From: Halomicronema sp. CCY15110
GTDB lineage: Bacteria > Cyanobacteriota > Cyanobacteriia > Phormidesmidales > Phormidesmidaceae
Reading direction: 5' to 3'
Length of the DNA: 46,378 nt
NCBI RefSeq assembly: GCF_016888165.1
Contig: NZ_JACSWC010000284.1
Span: forward strand, 1-46,378
Below the pieces are notes generated by a model. That model worked only from the letters and a program-made list of their open reading frames with translations, did no database searches and had not been told where the DNA came from. Positions within the stretch are counted from its first letter, which is position 1; every line of letters starts with the position of its first letter. Shown here piece by piece: positions 1 through 10,472 of this stretch. The position numbers were made by a program, and so were the translations under genes.

Positions 1-194
1 TGCCCAGCCAGCGACATCGGGCAGTTGGTAAAGACAGTGGTCAAACTAATCATATTGAGCGGTTCAACTGCACGCTGTGGCAACGGGTTTCCAGGTTAGT
101 GCGCAAAACCTTATCCTTTTCAAAAAAGCTTGAAAATCACATTGGCGCAATCTGGTATTTCATCCACCTCTACAATGCATCCTTACAGCTTTAG
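1..194 (+). pseudogene. IS1-family transposase (InsB type), C-terminal tail, cut by window edge
   Basis: The frame beginning at base 3 is open from the window edge to a TAG at 192-194 and encodes 63 residues. It contains HIERFN, LWQRVSRLVRKTLSFSK and GAIWYFIHLYNASL, the characteristic C-terminal half of IS1 InsB-type DDE transposases. The E in HIERFN is the usual catalytic Glu. There is no start codon because the gene begins outside the window, so I cannot tell whether the full copy is intact. The right terminal inverted repeat should lie within some tens of bases after the stop, but I could not delimit it. Identity as an IS1 transposase is confident; intactness is unknown. Confidence 0.85.
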
Positions 195-341
195 GACTAC
201 CTTAAATTGTATTGCCTATTCATGTTCGGAATTTGCAAGGGCATCTAAGCGCATCAAAGTACTAGAAAGTAGATGCTCAAAGCGACTGATGCGTTTGTCC
301 CGGCTGCGACTCTGCTCAGTGTTTGTCTTTATGAACCCCAA

Positions 342-379
342 AAAAAACAGCGAGGCGCGATCGCGCCTCGCTGTTTTTT
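342..379. terminator. Perfect 38-bp palindrome, bidirectional intrinsic terminator
   Basis: The arms are six A, CAG, CGAGGCGCGA and the exact reverse complement, ending in six T. The centre of symmetry is between 360 and 361. A GC-rich stem flanked by an A-tract and a T-tract works as an intrinsic terminator on both strands. It lies 35 bases past the EF-G stop, which is read leftwards, and would also stop transcription leaving the IS1 tail. The core carries a GCGATCGC-type HIP1 site. Confidence 0.85.
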
Positions 380-413
380 CAATTAAACGGGAACGGTGAA
401 ATATCCAGAGTGA

Positions 414-2501
<2,088 letters not shown>

Positions 2502-2916
2502 AACTGCTCTCTAGATTTCTGTGCGACAAACTATTTACGACGACTATTTACGATGATAGTCGTCGGCAAGGTATTTTTGCTGCCTCCATGGTGGAGCGTT
2601 TGCACTCTGGCTGTCAGAATAAACTCGCGCTAACTTCAAAAAATGGCAGCATTGCTAATTGTAAAGTGTTACGACCGAAATATGTAAGCCTTGGCTGTAG
2701 GTTGTGCCGCTCAGACCTAACCACTTGCGTTGAGAAAACGCAGTTGCGAGCGATCGCGTTGCCCTGCGATGTCAGCAGCCTGAGCCTTCTTGGCGGCTCC
2801 AACGCCAGACCCAAAGCGGGTTTACCAACTAACTGCTACGTTCATAAAGTCCGTGGGCACTGAGCAAGCAAATGCCGACCCAGTATCAGAGAAACTTGCC
2901 TGAAGGCTAATTGTTG
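2502..2916. other. Intergenic region upstream of the EF-G gene
   Basis: About 415 bases with no frame that looks coding. The region must contain the promoter of the leftward EF-G gene. I see AT-rich stretches just before its start (2520-2560), but no promoter boxes I would defend. A GCGATCGC site lies at about 2750. Confidence 0.4.
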
Positions 2917-2950
2917 AAAAGAACCCTAAGCAACCACCTAGGATTCTTTT
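2917..2950 (-). terminator. Hairpin downstream of the carotenoid protein gene
   Basis: AAAAGAACCCTA pairs with TAGGATTCTTTT across a short loop with one mismatch. A-rich and T-rich ends flank the stem. It lies about 65 bases past the stop of the leftward gene ending at 3017 and is well placed as its terminator. Confidence 0.6.
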
Positions 2951-3016
2951 GATGATCAACACCATCTAAACACGACCGCAGATTGGTCAGCGATCGCTCA
3001 CCAGCAAATTGCCGAG

Positions 3017-3505
3017 CTAGATAATAGCGTCAGCTTTAGGGGCAGCCCCCATCGGTTCCACGGCGTTTCGCAATAATGTAATCTGAGCTTCAAAATCTAG
3101 CGTCTCGATCGCCGCCAGCAATTCGTGTCCCTGCTGACTTAATTCATAGTGATCAGGCATCGCAATGATTTCACCACGATCCATACCAATGGCTAAGGCA
3201 TACCAGAAAGCCAATTTGGTATTTGCACTCAAAGAACCATATTCACGACTAATGAGGTTATCAGCATCTTGCTGAGCGATCGCTCTCATCGTCTCTAGTT
3301 GATCTTGCTTAGATTGATGCTTGACCTGCGCATACAATCCTTCAGCAATTTTCGCCGCTGCTGCTCCAGGAGCAGCAGGCGTGATCGTTTCACCTACTTT
3401 CTCATACACGAACCACAACCAAGCTAATTGGTCGTCAACGCTTAATCTGTGAAAAAACTTACGAGCTTGTTCAAGATCATTGACGGCATTGGTAAAGGTC
3501 GTCAT
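3017..3505 (-). CDS. Helical carotenoid protein (OCP N-terminal domain homologue)
   Basis: 162 aa matching only the all-helical carotenoid-binding N-terminal domain of orange carotenoid protein. Seen: WLWFVY at 29-34, aligning with the OCP segment that holds Trp41 and Tyr44; TITPAAPGAAA at 40-50; FWYALAIGMDRG at 100-111, whose W101 aligns with OCP Trp110; and ITLLRNAV at 142-149, whose R146 aligns with OCP Arg155. The NTF2-like C-terminal domain is absent, and no C-terminal-domain homologue lies next door. Stand-alone proteins of this type (HCPs) bind keto-carotenoids; some quench singlet oxygen and some quench phycobilisomes. Which subclade this one belongs to cannot be read by eye. It starts with ATG at 3505. 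The family call is firm and the precise role is unknown. Confidence 0.9.
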   Translation of the reverse strand: MTTFTNAVNDLEQARKFFHRLSVDDQLAWLWFVYEKVGETITPAAPGAAAAKIAEGLYAQVKHQSKQDQLETMRAIAQQDADNLISREYGSLSANTKLAFWYALAIGMDRGEIIAMPDHYELSQQGHELLAAIETLDFEAQITLLRNAVEPMGAAPKADAII

Positions 3506-3676
3506 TCAAAAAATCCTCTGTTGTTCCATAGACAAGCACAAGCCAAACATCACTGATCCAAAAAATTTTGATCAGCAAGCGAAGTACCCGTCCTTATGTC
3601 AAGGATCACTTAAATAACAAGACTTCGACATCCTACAGTCGCTAGATAAACTCTCTCCTTCGTCCGAGAGAGATCA

Positions 3677-4897
3677 TTACCCAACAACTTCCATAATCTT
3701 AAACATGGGCAAGTACATCGAGACCAGAATCGAACCGACCATCCCGCCCAAAATCACAATCATGAAAGGCTCCATGATGCTAGTGAGCGCTTTCACCGCT
3801 TGCTCAACTTCGTCTTCATAAAAGTCAGCCACCTTCATGAGCATGGAATCCAGTTCACCTGTTTCCTCGCCAATACTAATCATCTGAATTGCCATTGCTG
3901 GAAAGACCCGATGCTTCTGCAATGCCAGACTGATCATGCCACCTGTCTGGATTTCGTCTCTCGCGTCGTCAATAGCATCGGCAATTACGCGGTTGCCAGC
4001 AGTGTCGCGCACAATTTCCAAAGACGTCAAAATCGGTACGCCAGAGCGCGATAGGGAACCAAAAGTTCGACAGAAACGAGCTGTTGCTGTCTTCTGAACC
4101 AAATCACCAAATAAAGGCAGTTTCAAAAACAGACCGTCCATTGTGCGCTCGCCACTATCAGTCGCGTAGTAGCGCTTATATGCGAATGAAACCCCGAATA
4201 CGACTCCAGCAATAATTACCCAATTCACAAGGTTGCGGAGGAAGGCACTAATGCCCAGCATGATGCGGGTAAAGAGAGGCAATTGAGCCCCGAGTTCTTC
4301 AAAAATCTCGGCAAAAGTTGGCAGCAAAAAGACGGTCATTGCCACAAAAATAATGATGGCAAGCAGAGACACCGTCACAGGATAAGCCATGGCCGACTTG
4401 ATCTGATTCTGCAATCGGTTTAAGTCTTCCAGGAGCTTGGCTAAACGGTTTAGTACCTCATCCAAAACACCACCGACTTCCCCCGCTTGCACAAGACTGA
4501 CATACAGCTTGTCAAAGCAACCGGGATGCTTGGCCATCGCCTCAGAAAGACTGGTGCCTTGCTGGACATCACCATTAATATCTTCTAATGCTCGCTTGAG
4601 CTTTGGATTAGGGCACTCTTCAGACAAAACCCCTAAACCCCGGACAAGGGCTACGCCAGCATTTACCAAGGCCGCAAACTGACGCGAAAAAACCGCCTTA
4701 TCTTTAACCGAGACAGAAGTGAGGGCCATGCTGATGGAATCCATCGAGAAGCTAAAGCCTTTCTCTTCTTTCAAATCCTGGATGAACAGCCCTTGTTCTT
4801 TTAACAGATTGCGAGCTTCACTCGGATTTGATGCCGCGACTTTCTCTTTGCGCTCGCGACCTGAACTATCTCGCCCAGTAGCAACATAAGTAGGCAT
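3677..4897 (-). CDS. pilC: Type IV pilus inner-membrane platform protein PilC
   Basis: 406 aa with two tandem type II secretion F (GspF) domains, roughly residues 68-190 and 270-392. Hydrophobic membrane segments lie near 168-200, 215-240 and 370-395. The N-terminus MPTYVATGRDSSG is typical of PilC, and SIGEETGELDSML is the conserved signature of the second domain. It is the platform on which PilB and PilT act. It is the last gene of pilB-pilT-pilC, about 260 bases downstream of pilT, a gap that holds a hairpin. Length and start are normal. Confidence 0.96.
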   Translation of the reverse strand: MPTYVATGRDSSGRERKEKVAASNPSEARNLLKEQGLFIQDLKEEKGFSFSMDSISMALTSVSVKDKAVFSRQFAALVNAGVALVRGLGVLSEECPNPKLKRALEDINGDVQQGTSLSEAMAKHPGCFDKLYVSLVQAGEVGGVLDEVLNRLAKLLEDLNRLQNQIKSAMAYPVTVSLLAIIIFVAMTVFLLPTFAEIFEELGAQLPLFTRIMLGISAFLRNLVNWVIIAGVVFGVSFAYKRYYATDSGERTMDGLFLKLPLFGDLVQKTATARFCRTFGSLSRSGVPILTSLEIVRDTAGNRVIADAIDDARDEIQTGGMISLALQKHRVFPAMAIQMISIGEETGELDSMLMKVADFYEDEVEQAVKALTSIMEPFMIVILGGMVGSILVSMYLPMFKIMEVVG

Positions 4898-5079
4898 AAT
4901 TTTCAGACATCAGTAAGAAACGACGCGGTGTCAACTGACACCTTTGTGAGAAGCCCGTAGATTAACTCGCAACCGAGTGGTGAATTTGATACCGATACGT
5001 TAGCACACAGTATTTCGAGTGGTTCACAACGGTGTAAATTCTTCGCGCTGAACGTATGTATATCGGGTTGAGCAGCGAC

Positions 5080-5121
5080 CTGTTACCTGGCTATGTGCTG
5101 GACGGGCAACCCAGGTAACAG
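5080..5121 (-). promoter_or_regulatory. 11-bp inverted repeat between pilT and pilC
   Basis: CTGTTACCTGG (5080-5090) and CCAGGTAACAG (5111-5121) are perfect reverse complements around a 20-base loop. The element lies in the 260-base gap after pilT and before pilC. No T-run follows it on the minus strand, so it is not a classical terminator. It could be an RNA processing, stabilising or attenuating element that sets the pilT/pilC ratio. That role is inference only. Confidence 0.5.
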
Positions 5122-5157
5122 TAGTAATTTGGTGATTTTGTGATGGTGCCCAACCAA

Positions 5158-6273
5158 TTATCGACGTCGGCCAGCCACTGCCTGCTGTTTACCAGCACCA
5201 GCAGACTCTAATAGTCGCTGCAATTCATCAGGACGTGATGTTTTAGACATGGCAGCTTCGAAGGAAATTGTGCCGGCTTTATACAGGTCAGCCAGGACTT
5301 TTTCCAAGGTTTGCATGGATAATTTGCCGCCAGTTTGAATAGCCCCATAAATCTGGGCCGACTTACCTTCGCGAATAAGGTTAGAAATTGCTGGCGTAAC
5401 TACCATGATTTCTTGAGCCATGATCCGCCCAAATTCACCAGGTTTTGGATTGGCTTTGGAAACCAGACACTGGCTGAGGACGGCGACCAGCGAGTTTGAT
5501 AACTGTACGCGAACCTGAGTTTGTTGTTCTGGGGGAAAGACGTCAATCATCCGGTCAACAGTTTGGGAGGCTGAACTAGTGTGCAATGTCCCGAATACTA
5601 AGTGCCCTGTTTCAGCGGCTGAGATGGCAAGAGAAATGGTCTCTAAATCCCGCATTTCGCCCACTAGAATAACGTCTGGGTCTTCCCGTAAAGCTGCTCT
5701 TAGGGCATTGCCAAAGCTCTTGCTATCTTCACCAATTTGGCGTTGGTGAATCAGGCTTTTGATCGGTTCGTAGACAAATTCGATAGGGTCTTCAACGGTC
5801 AAAATATGCTCTGGCCGAGTCAAGTTGATTTCGTTGATCATGGAGGCTAGAGTGGTGGATTTGCCGGATCCCGTTGGCCCAGTGACCAAAATCAGGCCAC
5901 GAGGCTTTTCAGACAGTTCGCGGACGATAGGGGGCAAGCCCAGAACATCCATGCTGGGAATCTTTGAGCTTAGCGCCCGTAAACAAGCAGCATACGTGCC
6001 TCGATCTTTATAGACATTGACCCGAAAACGCGCCAGGCCTTTTACACCATAAGAACAATCGAGTTCCCAGGTCTGCTCTAGAGCTTTCCGTTGGCTATTA
6101 TTTAACATACTGAAGATCAGCCGTTGGCAAGCTTCTGGGCTCATAGGCTCGTGCTCGGTCGGCGTGAGCTTGCCGCTGATCCGAATGTAGGGAGGGAGTC
6201 CCGCTGAGAGGTGAAGATCTGACCCCCCGCGTTCAATCACTTCTTCCATCAGATCTTCAATCATCATTTCCAT
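5158..6273 (-). CDS. pilT: Type IV pilus retraction ATPase PilT
   Basis: 371 aa. Secretion ATPase that powers pilus retraction and twitching motility. It has a PAS-like N-domain, Walker A GPTGSGKST at residues 132-140, Walker B DPDVILVGEMRD at about 195-206, and the PilT-specific AISNLIREGK box near residue 300, which is the family's AIRNLIREGK with a Ser. The start ATG at 6273 is preceded by AGAGGT about 8 bases upstream, which fits a ribosome binding site. It lies between pilB and pilC on the same strand. The C-terminus is basic (AGRRR). Confidence 0.97.
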   Translation of the reverse strand: MEMMIEDLMEEVIERGGSDLHLSAGLPPYIRISGKLTPTEHEPMSPEACQRLIFSMLNNSQRKALEQTWELDCSYGVKGLARFRVNVYKDRGTYAACLRALSSKIPSMDVLGLPPIVRELSEKPRGLILVTGPTGSGKSTTLASMINEINLTRPEHILTVEDPIEFVYEPIKSLIHQRQIGEDSKSFGNALRAALREDPDVILVGEMRDLETISLAISAAETGHLVFGTLHTSSASQTVDRMIDVFPPEQQTQVRVQLSNSLVAVLSQCLVSKANPKPGEFGRIMAQEIMVVTPAISNLIREGKSAQIYGAIQTGGKLSMQTLEKVLADLYKAGTISFEAAMSKTSRPDELQRLLESAGAGKQQAVAGRRR

Positions 6274-6358
6274 AGCATTACCTCTTGTTGGTTACTGTGA
6301 TTAAGGAATTCTCGGGGAAGCCGCTGGCTCACCGACTAAACTGACTGTGGGCTTAACA

Positions 6359-8362
6359 CTAGGACTTAAATCTCGGTGTTAAACAGTAGGGACAATCCAG
6401 CCAATCTTGTTGCAGTTCTGCGTGACAGGTTTCACACGTTAGAGAACTCTTACGTCGGGCTTTAAGTTCGGCTTCTAGCCCCGTATCTGTAAACGTGACC
6501 CGCTCGACCTCATCGAGGGTCGTGTATCCCTGGCGCACTAGATTGAGACTGTAGGCGAGGAGAGTTTTCATGCCTTCTTCCACTGCAACTTCTTTGAGTT
6601 GCTCAGTGGGGACACCGTCGGATACTAGTTTTTGAAGGGTTTCGGTCATTTGCATGACTTCATAAACGCCGACTCGCCCTTTGTAGCCAATGCCTTGGCA
6701 TTTTTCACAGAAGTTGCCTGATGTTTTGGCCTCGTTAATTTGTTCAAGGGATAAAACATTGGCTTTATAGATGGTGAGTTCCGAATCACCGGCTGTCGTC
6801 AGACCAAATCGTGCGAGTTCTTCGGCGCTGGGAGTGTAAGCAATGCAGCATTCATCGCACACTTTTCGCATCAGGCGTTGGGCAAGGACACCGATGAGGG
6901 AGCTGGATACCTGGAAGCCTTCCATGCCCATTTCTTCGAGGCGGGAGATCGCTCCTGCCGCATCGTTGGTGTGTAGGGTCGTTAGGACAAGGTGTCCAGT
7001 CAGGGCTGCTTCGATCGCGGTCTTGGCTGTTTCAGGGTCACGAGTCTCACCGACCAGAATGACATCCGGGTCTTGTCGCAAAAAGGCGCGCAAAATCGAG
7101 GCGAAATTCATGCCTTTTTCGCGGATGACTTGTACCTGGGTAATACCCGGCAAAGCATATTCAATTGGATCTTCAGCGGTACTGATATTAATACCGGGAT
7201 CGTTGCGTTCAGACAGTAGAGAATACAAGGTTGTGGTTTTACCGGATCCCGTTGGCCCGGTCACTAAAATTAAGCCATATGGTCGAGATGCCATTTCCCG
7301 AACGATCTTGAGAGATTCTTCATCTGAGATCAGCTTGTCGATCCCCAACTGCGTCGATGAGTTGTCCAAGATGCGGAGTACCACTTTCTCGCCATATCGA
7401 CTAGGTAGTGTGCTGACGCGAAAGTCGATCTTGCGACCTTGAAACATCCGCCGAATCCGACCGTCCTGGGGCATCCGTCGTTCAGCAATATCCAGTTCGG
7501 AAATAATCTTGAAGCGAGCTGTGACCGCAGGAATAATCTTCTTGGGAAATTTGGGAAACGACTCACGCAACACGCCATCTTTACGGAAACGAATCCGCAG
7601 AAATTCTTCTTGGGGCTCAATGTGAATGTCGGAAACGCCCTCTTGCAGGGCTTTCACCAAAACTTTATTGACCAATGCGATGACGGGGGCTGCGCCGGCA
7701 TCTTGCAGGGCATCGTTGAGGTCAGCTTCTTCTTCATTAACGTCTTCGAGCGCCGACGCATCAAAATCTAAATCTTCCAGATCAGACTGTACGTCTACGG
7801 CCTGTTCCATATCCCGCTGCTTTTCTTTGGCTACTTTTTCATCTAAATAGCCAGAAATTAAGCGCTGGTAGTCTTCTACCGTGATGACCATCCGCCGCAG
7901 CCGGAGTCCTTGCGGCCGCAAGATCCGGTTCAAGTCATCTTGGGCCTCCAAGTTTTCAGGATCGACCATCGCCACCAAAACCGAAGGATCCTCACCTTCC
8001 TCACGAGATAGGGGGACGAGTTGATGCCGACGGCAGATATCAACCGGGATCAGCGTATCAATGAACTGTCCAACCTGATTTGATGACAAGGCATCAAGTT
8101 CGGGGTCAACCGATTCAATCCCGTAGAGAATTTTGAGCTCGAATAGCTGCTGCTTCTTGTATTGACGAACTAGCTCTGGAGAAAGCTGTTGTCCAGTCAA
8201 AGATTCCAGAACGTCGGTGAGGGCTCGGCCCGAGCGCCGACTTTCCGCCAAAGCCTGCTGCATCTGCTCCCCATCGACCAAGCCTGATTGAATGAGCTTG
8301 TTGCCAAAGGGAGAAAAACTGCGTTGTAGAACAAGAGCGCGGCGCTGTGAGGAATTCGTCAT
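6359..8362 (-). CDS. pilB: Type IV pilus extension ATPase PilB
   Basis: 667 aa. GspE/PilB-type ATPase that drives pilin polymerisation. An N-terminal MshEN/GspE-N-like region (about residues 15-170) is followed by an acidic linker rich in Asp/Glu near 190-215 and the ATPase core. The core has Walker A GPTGSGKTTTLYSLL (about 365-380), DPDVILVGETRD and ISRLEEMGMEGF. The zinc-binding cysteines are CDECC and CEKCQGIGYKGRVGVYE. A second C-terminal cysteine pair set, CETCH and CPYC at about 645-660, forms a zinc-ribbon-like tail beyond the usual PilB end. It is the first gene of pilB-pilT-pilC, with an 85-base gap to pilT. Confidence 0.96.
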   Translation of the reverse strand: MTNSSQRRALVLQRSFSPFGNKLIQSGLVDGEQMQQALAESRRSGRALTDVLESLTGQQLSPELVRQYKKQQLFELKILYGIESVDPELDALSSNQVGQFIDTLIPVDICRRHQLVPLSREEGEDPSVLVAMVDPENLEAQDDLNRILRPQGLRLRRMVITVEDYQRLISGYLDEKVAKEKQRDMEQAVDVQSDLEDLDFDASALEDVNEEEADLNDALQDAGAAPVIALVNKVLVKALQEGVSDIHIEPQEEFLRIRFRKDGVLRESFPKFPKKIIPAVTARFKIISELDIAERRMPQDGRIRRMFQGRKIDFRVSTLPSRYGEKVVLRILDNSSTQLGIDKLISDEESLKIVREMASRPYGLILVTGPTGSGKTTTLYSLLSERNDPGINISTAEDPIEYALPGITQVQVIREKGMNFASILRAFLRQDPDVILVGETRDPETAKTAIEAALTGHLVLTTLHTNDAAGAISRLEEMGMEGFQVSSSLIGVLAQRLMRKVCDECCIAYTPSAEELARFGLTTAGDSELTIYKANVLSLEQINEAKTSGNFCEKCQGIGYKGRVGVYEVMQMTETLQKLVSDGVPTEQLKEVAVEEGMKTLLAYSLNLVRQGYTTLDEVERVTFTDTGLEAELKARRKSSLTCETCHAELQQDWLDCPYCLTPRFKS

Positions 8363-9406
8363 AGCGGATGCAAGGGGTCTAAGTGAGTAAATCGGCAGGA
8401 CCGAAAGCGTTTGGCATGATGCACGGCATTAGTGTGCCCTCAAAGTCCTGAGATGTCATCATATCGAGCCTGCCATGAATAAGCTGCAAGGATGTCACTG
8501 AGGCTGATGTGAGTCGGGAAATACCTCATGCCAATGGAATGGTAATTGAGATGGCTCGATGATAGCTTTCTCATCACCAGTCTGTATGTTAGTCGGTCAA
8601 CTTTGTTAAGGGATGTCAACTTTGATGGGCTGAAGGCGAGCGATGAGGACGTTGTAGGTGGATAGCGTTGCCCGGTGAAGCCGAATTGAGGGCAGGGGCG
8701 TGTTAACGCAATCTCGTGCGTCAGGGGCGCAACTATCAGCCAGGGAGCGGCGGCAACTGTCGAGCAAAATTCAAAAGGCAAAGCTCAAGGTTCAAAGGTG
8801 AAACCCTCTGATTACAAGGCTCTTAACATTTTAAGGCGCGCAAACTTGACAGCGGATTGCTATAACCACTCGTGCTGTTGAAGGGCCGCAGTTCAATGCA
8901 GCAGTTCAATGACTGATCGCTGAATAGCTGAATATTGGAAGCGTGGCTCTCATTGTGGTGAAGCTGGGGCCAAATCTTTGAATTGGGGGCGGGCGATCGC
9001 TACGACTGCCGCTTGATTCACGCATCGCTTTGACGGCGGCTCAGTTATGGGCCGCTCAAGCCTCTGTTCGCCGTCATAGCGCCGCCAAAGATCGGTCAAC
9101 CTTGCCAAAACCGACTCATACAATCCGCTTTGCCAATTCACAGAGATTTCATGAAAGGCTTGTCCCTTTTAATGACACAAAATGTAGCTCACTGGGCAAC
9201 TTGATTCATGGGGAGCATCGCCTGGTTAGGGGGACGCTGACTAAATAGCACTAGGCTGCATAACGATTAGCCGCTAACATTAGTGGTCTGTTGGCGCAAT
9301 AAATTGATATTTTTGCTAATAAGTCCTTAGATTGGCATTGGCGCGATCGCTCTTGAGCATGCTTGAGGGTTGAACGTCGCGCTCCCTGTGTAGAACTGTT
9401 TAGGTT
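8363..9406. other. 1.04-kb region without a recognisable gene between pilB and grpE
   Basis: The region separates divergent pilB and grpE and must carry both promoters. The open frames here are short and look unlike proteins. Visible structure: GTCAACTTTG twice at 8596-8605 and 8615-8624; GCAGTTCAATG twice at 8888-8898 and 8901-8911; and TGACGGCG (9031-9038) facing CGCCGTCA (9069-9076), with a nested GCGGC/GCCGC pair. No CIRCE operator (TTAGCACTC-N9-GAGTGCTAA) is seen upstream of grpE. The region could hold a decayed element or a small RNA; I cannot decide. Confidence 0.5.
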
Positions 9407-10153
9407 ATGAGCAACATGGTTGACGAATCTCGACCCACAGAAACTTCTCCGGAGAACATCAATATGGCGGAAGAAAAGCCAGTGGATGAGGTCGAAGAGT
9501 TGCGTGTGGAGGATGGTGCTGTGGATATTGATGTCGAAAGTGCATTCATGGAAAGCACGGTTGAAGAATTAACCCAAGAGACCGACGGTTCTCCTGAAGC
9601 AACCAGCAGTTCCGAACCCGCTGCTAATGATGCTGGCATGGCAAGTTTGCAGTCTGAAGTGAATGCCCTCAAAGCTCAATTAGAGGATCGCACCAGCCAA
9701 TATATGCGGATTGCGGCTGATTTTGAGAATTACCGCCGCCGCAATAGCAAAGAGCGGGATGAGCAAGAAGTGCAGATCAAGCGCACCACCATCACCGAGT
9801 TGCTGCCTGTAATTGATAACTTTGAGCGAGCACGGGCTCAGATCAAGCCACAAACTGAAGCTGAAATGACGATTCATAAGAGCTATCAGAGTGTTTACAA
9901 GCAGCTGGTCGATTGCTTGAAGCGATTGGGTGTGTCGGCGATGCGGGCAGAAGGACAAGAATTTGATCCCAATCTGCACGAAGCCGTCATGCGGCAGCCC
10001 ACAGCAGAGCATGCAGAAGGCACCGTCATGGAAGAATTGGTGAGAGGCTACATGATTGGCGATCGCGTCTTACGGCATGCGATGGTCAAGGTGGCGGCCG
10101 AGCCTGAACCCACCAACGACGACGCTAGCAATGAAGCAACGGCAGAGAGCTAA
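9407..10153 (+). CDS. grpE: Nucleotide exchange factor GrpE
   Basis: 248 aa. Releases ADP from DnaK. The first ~75 residues are acidic and low in complexity, a long disordered leader common in cyanobacterial GrpE. The coiled-coil (about 78-135) contains ADFENYRRRNSKERDE. The C-terminal beta domain contains GQEFDPNLHEAVMRQ and GYMIGDRVLRHAMVKVA, both family signatures. ATG at 9407 is taken as the start; an in-frame ATG three codons later is possible. It leads the grpE-dnaK-dnaJ cluster, about 320 bases upstream of dnaK. Confidence 0.96.
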   Translation: MSNMVDESRPTETSPENINMAEEKPVDEVEELRVEDGAVDIDVESAFMESTVEELTQETDGSPEATSSSEPAANDAGMASLQSEVNALKAQLEDRTSQYMRIAADFENYRRRNSKERDEQEVQIKRTTITELLPVIDNFERARAQIKPQTEAEMTIHKSYQSVYKQLVDCLKRLGVSAMRAEGQEFDPNLHEAVMRQPTAEHAEGTVMEELVRGYMIGDRVLRHAMVKVAAEPEPTNDDASNEATAES

Positions 10154-10472
10154 GGGTAGTCGGTTAGCGAGCGGATTGCTTGATGGCATTGGTCAAAATC
10201 ATGGCCATTCGAGACGCGATCGGTTATGGACAGGTGGCTGAGTTTGCGGTTTGCCCACATGGCGACCATTTCTAAACATTGGGCTGACTAGCTTTTTTTA
10301 AGGTTTTTTGAACAAAACTTATGGCTTAGAGGCAATGTTGGGAATGCTGAACAGCAGGGAGGCAAATTCAGGGGAAGAGCCGGTTTATTCGGTGATTTCT
10401 TGGAAGATGAGCTAACGTTGAGTGGCGAAGGCGCTCCTGCACATTCATCTGAATCGTAAGAAGCTGCGAGTT

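Noticed and set aside
130-399. Plus-strand frame through the IS1 end and the terminator
   Set aside because: It reads through the palindromic terminator and overlaps the true InsB frame; it is not a gene.
8440-8781. 113-codon minus-strand frame upstream of pilB
   Set aside because: Composition is unlike a protein, there is no ribosome binding site, and nothing is recognisable.
9300-9406. CIRCE/HrcA operator upstream of grpE
   Set aside because: I looked for TTAGCACTC-N9-GAGTGCTAA and found nothing close.
10422-10472. Upstream GTG start for dnaK adding 17 residues
   Set aside because: The added residues do not match DnaK, and the invariant N-terminus [10 protein letters not shown] begins at the ATG at 10473.
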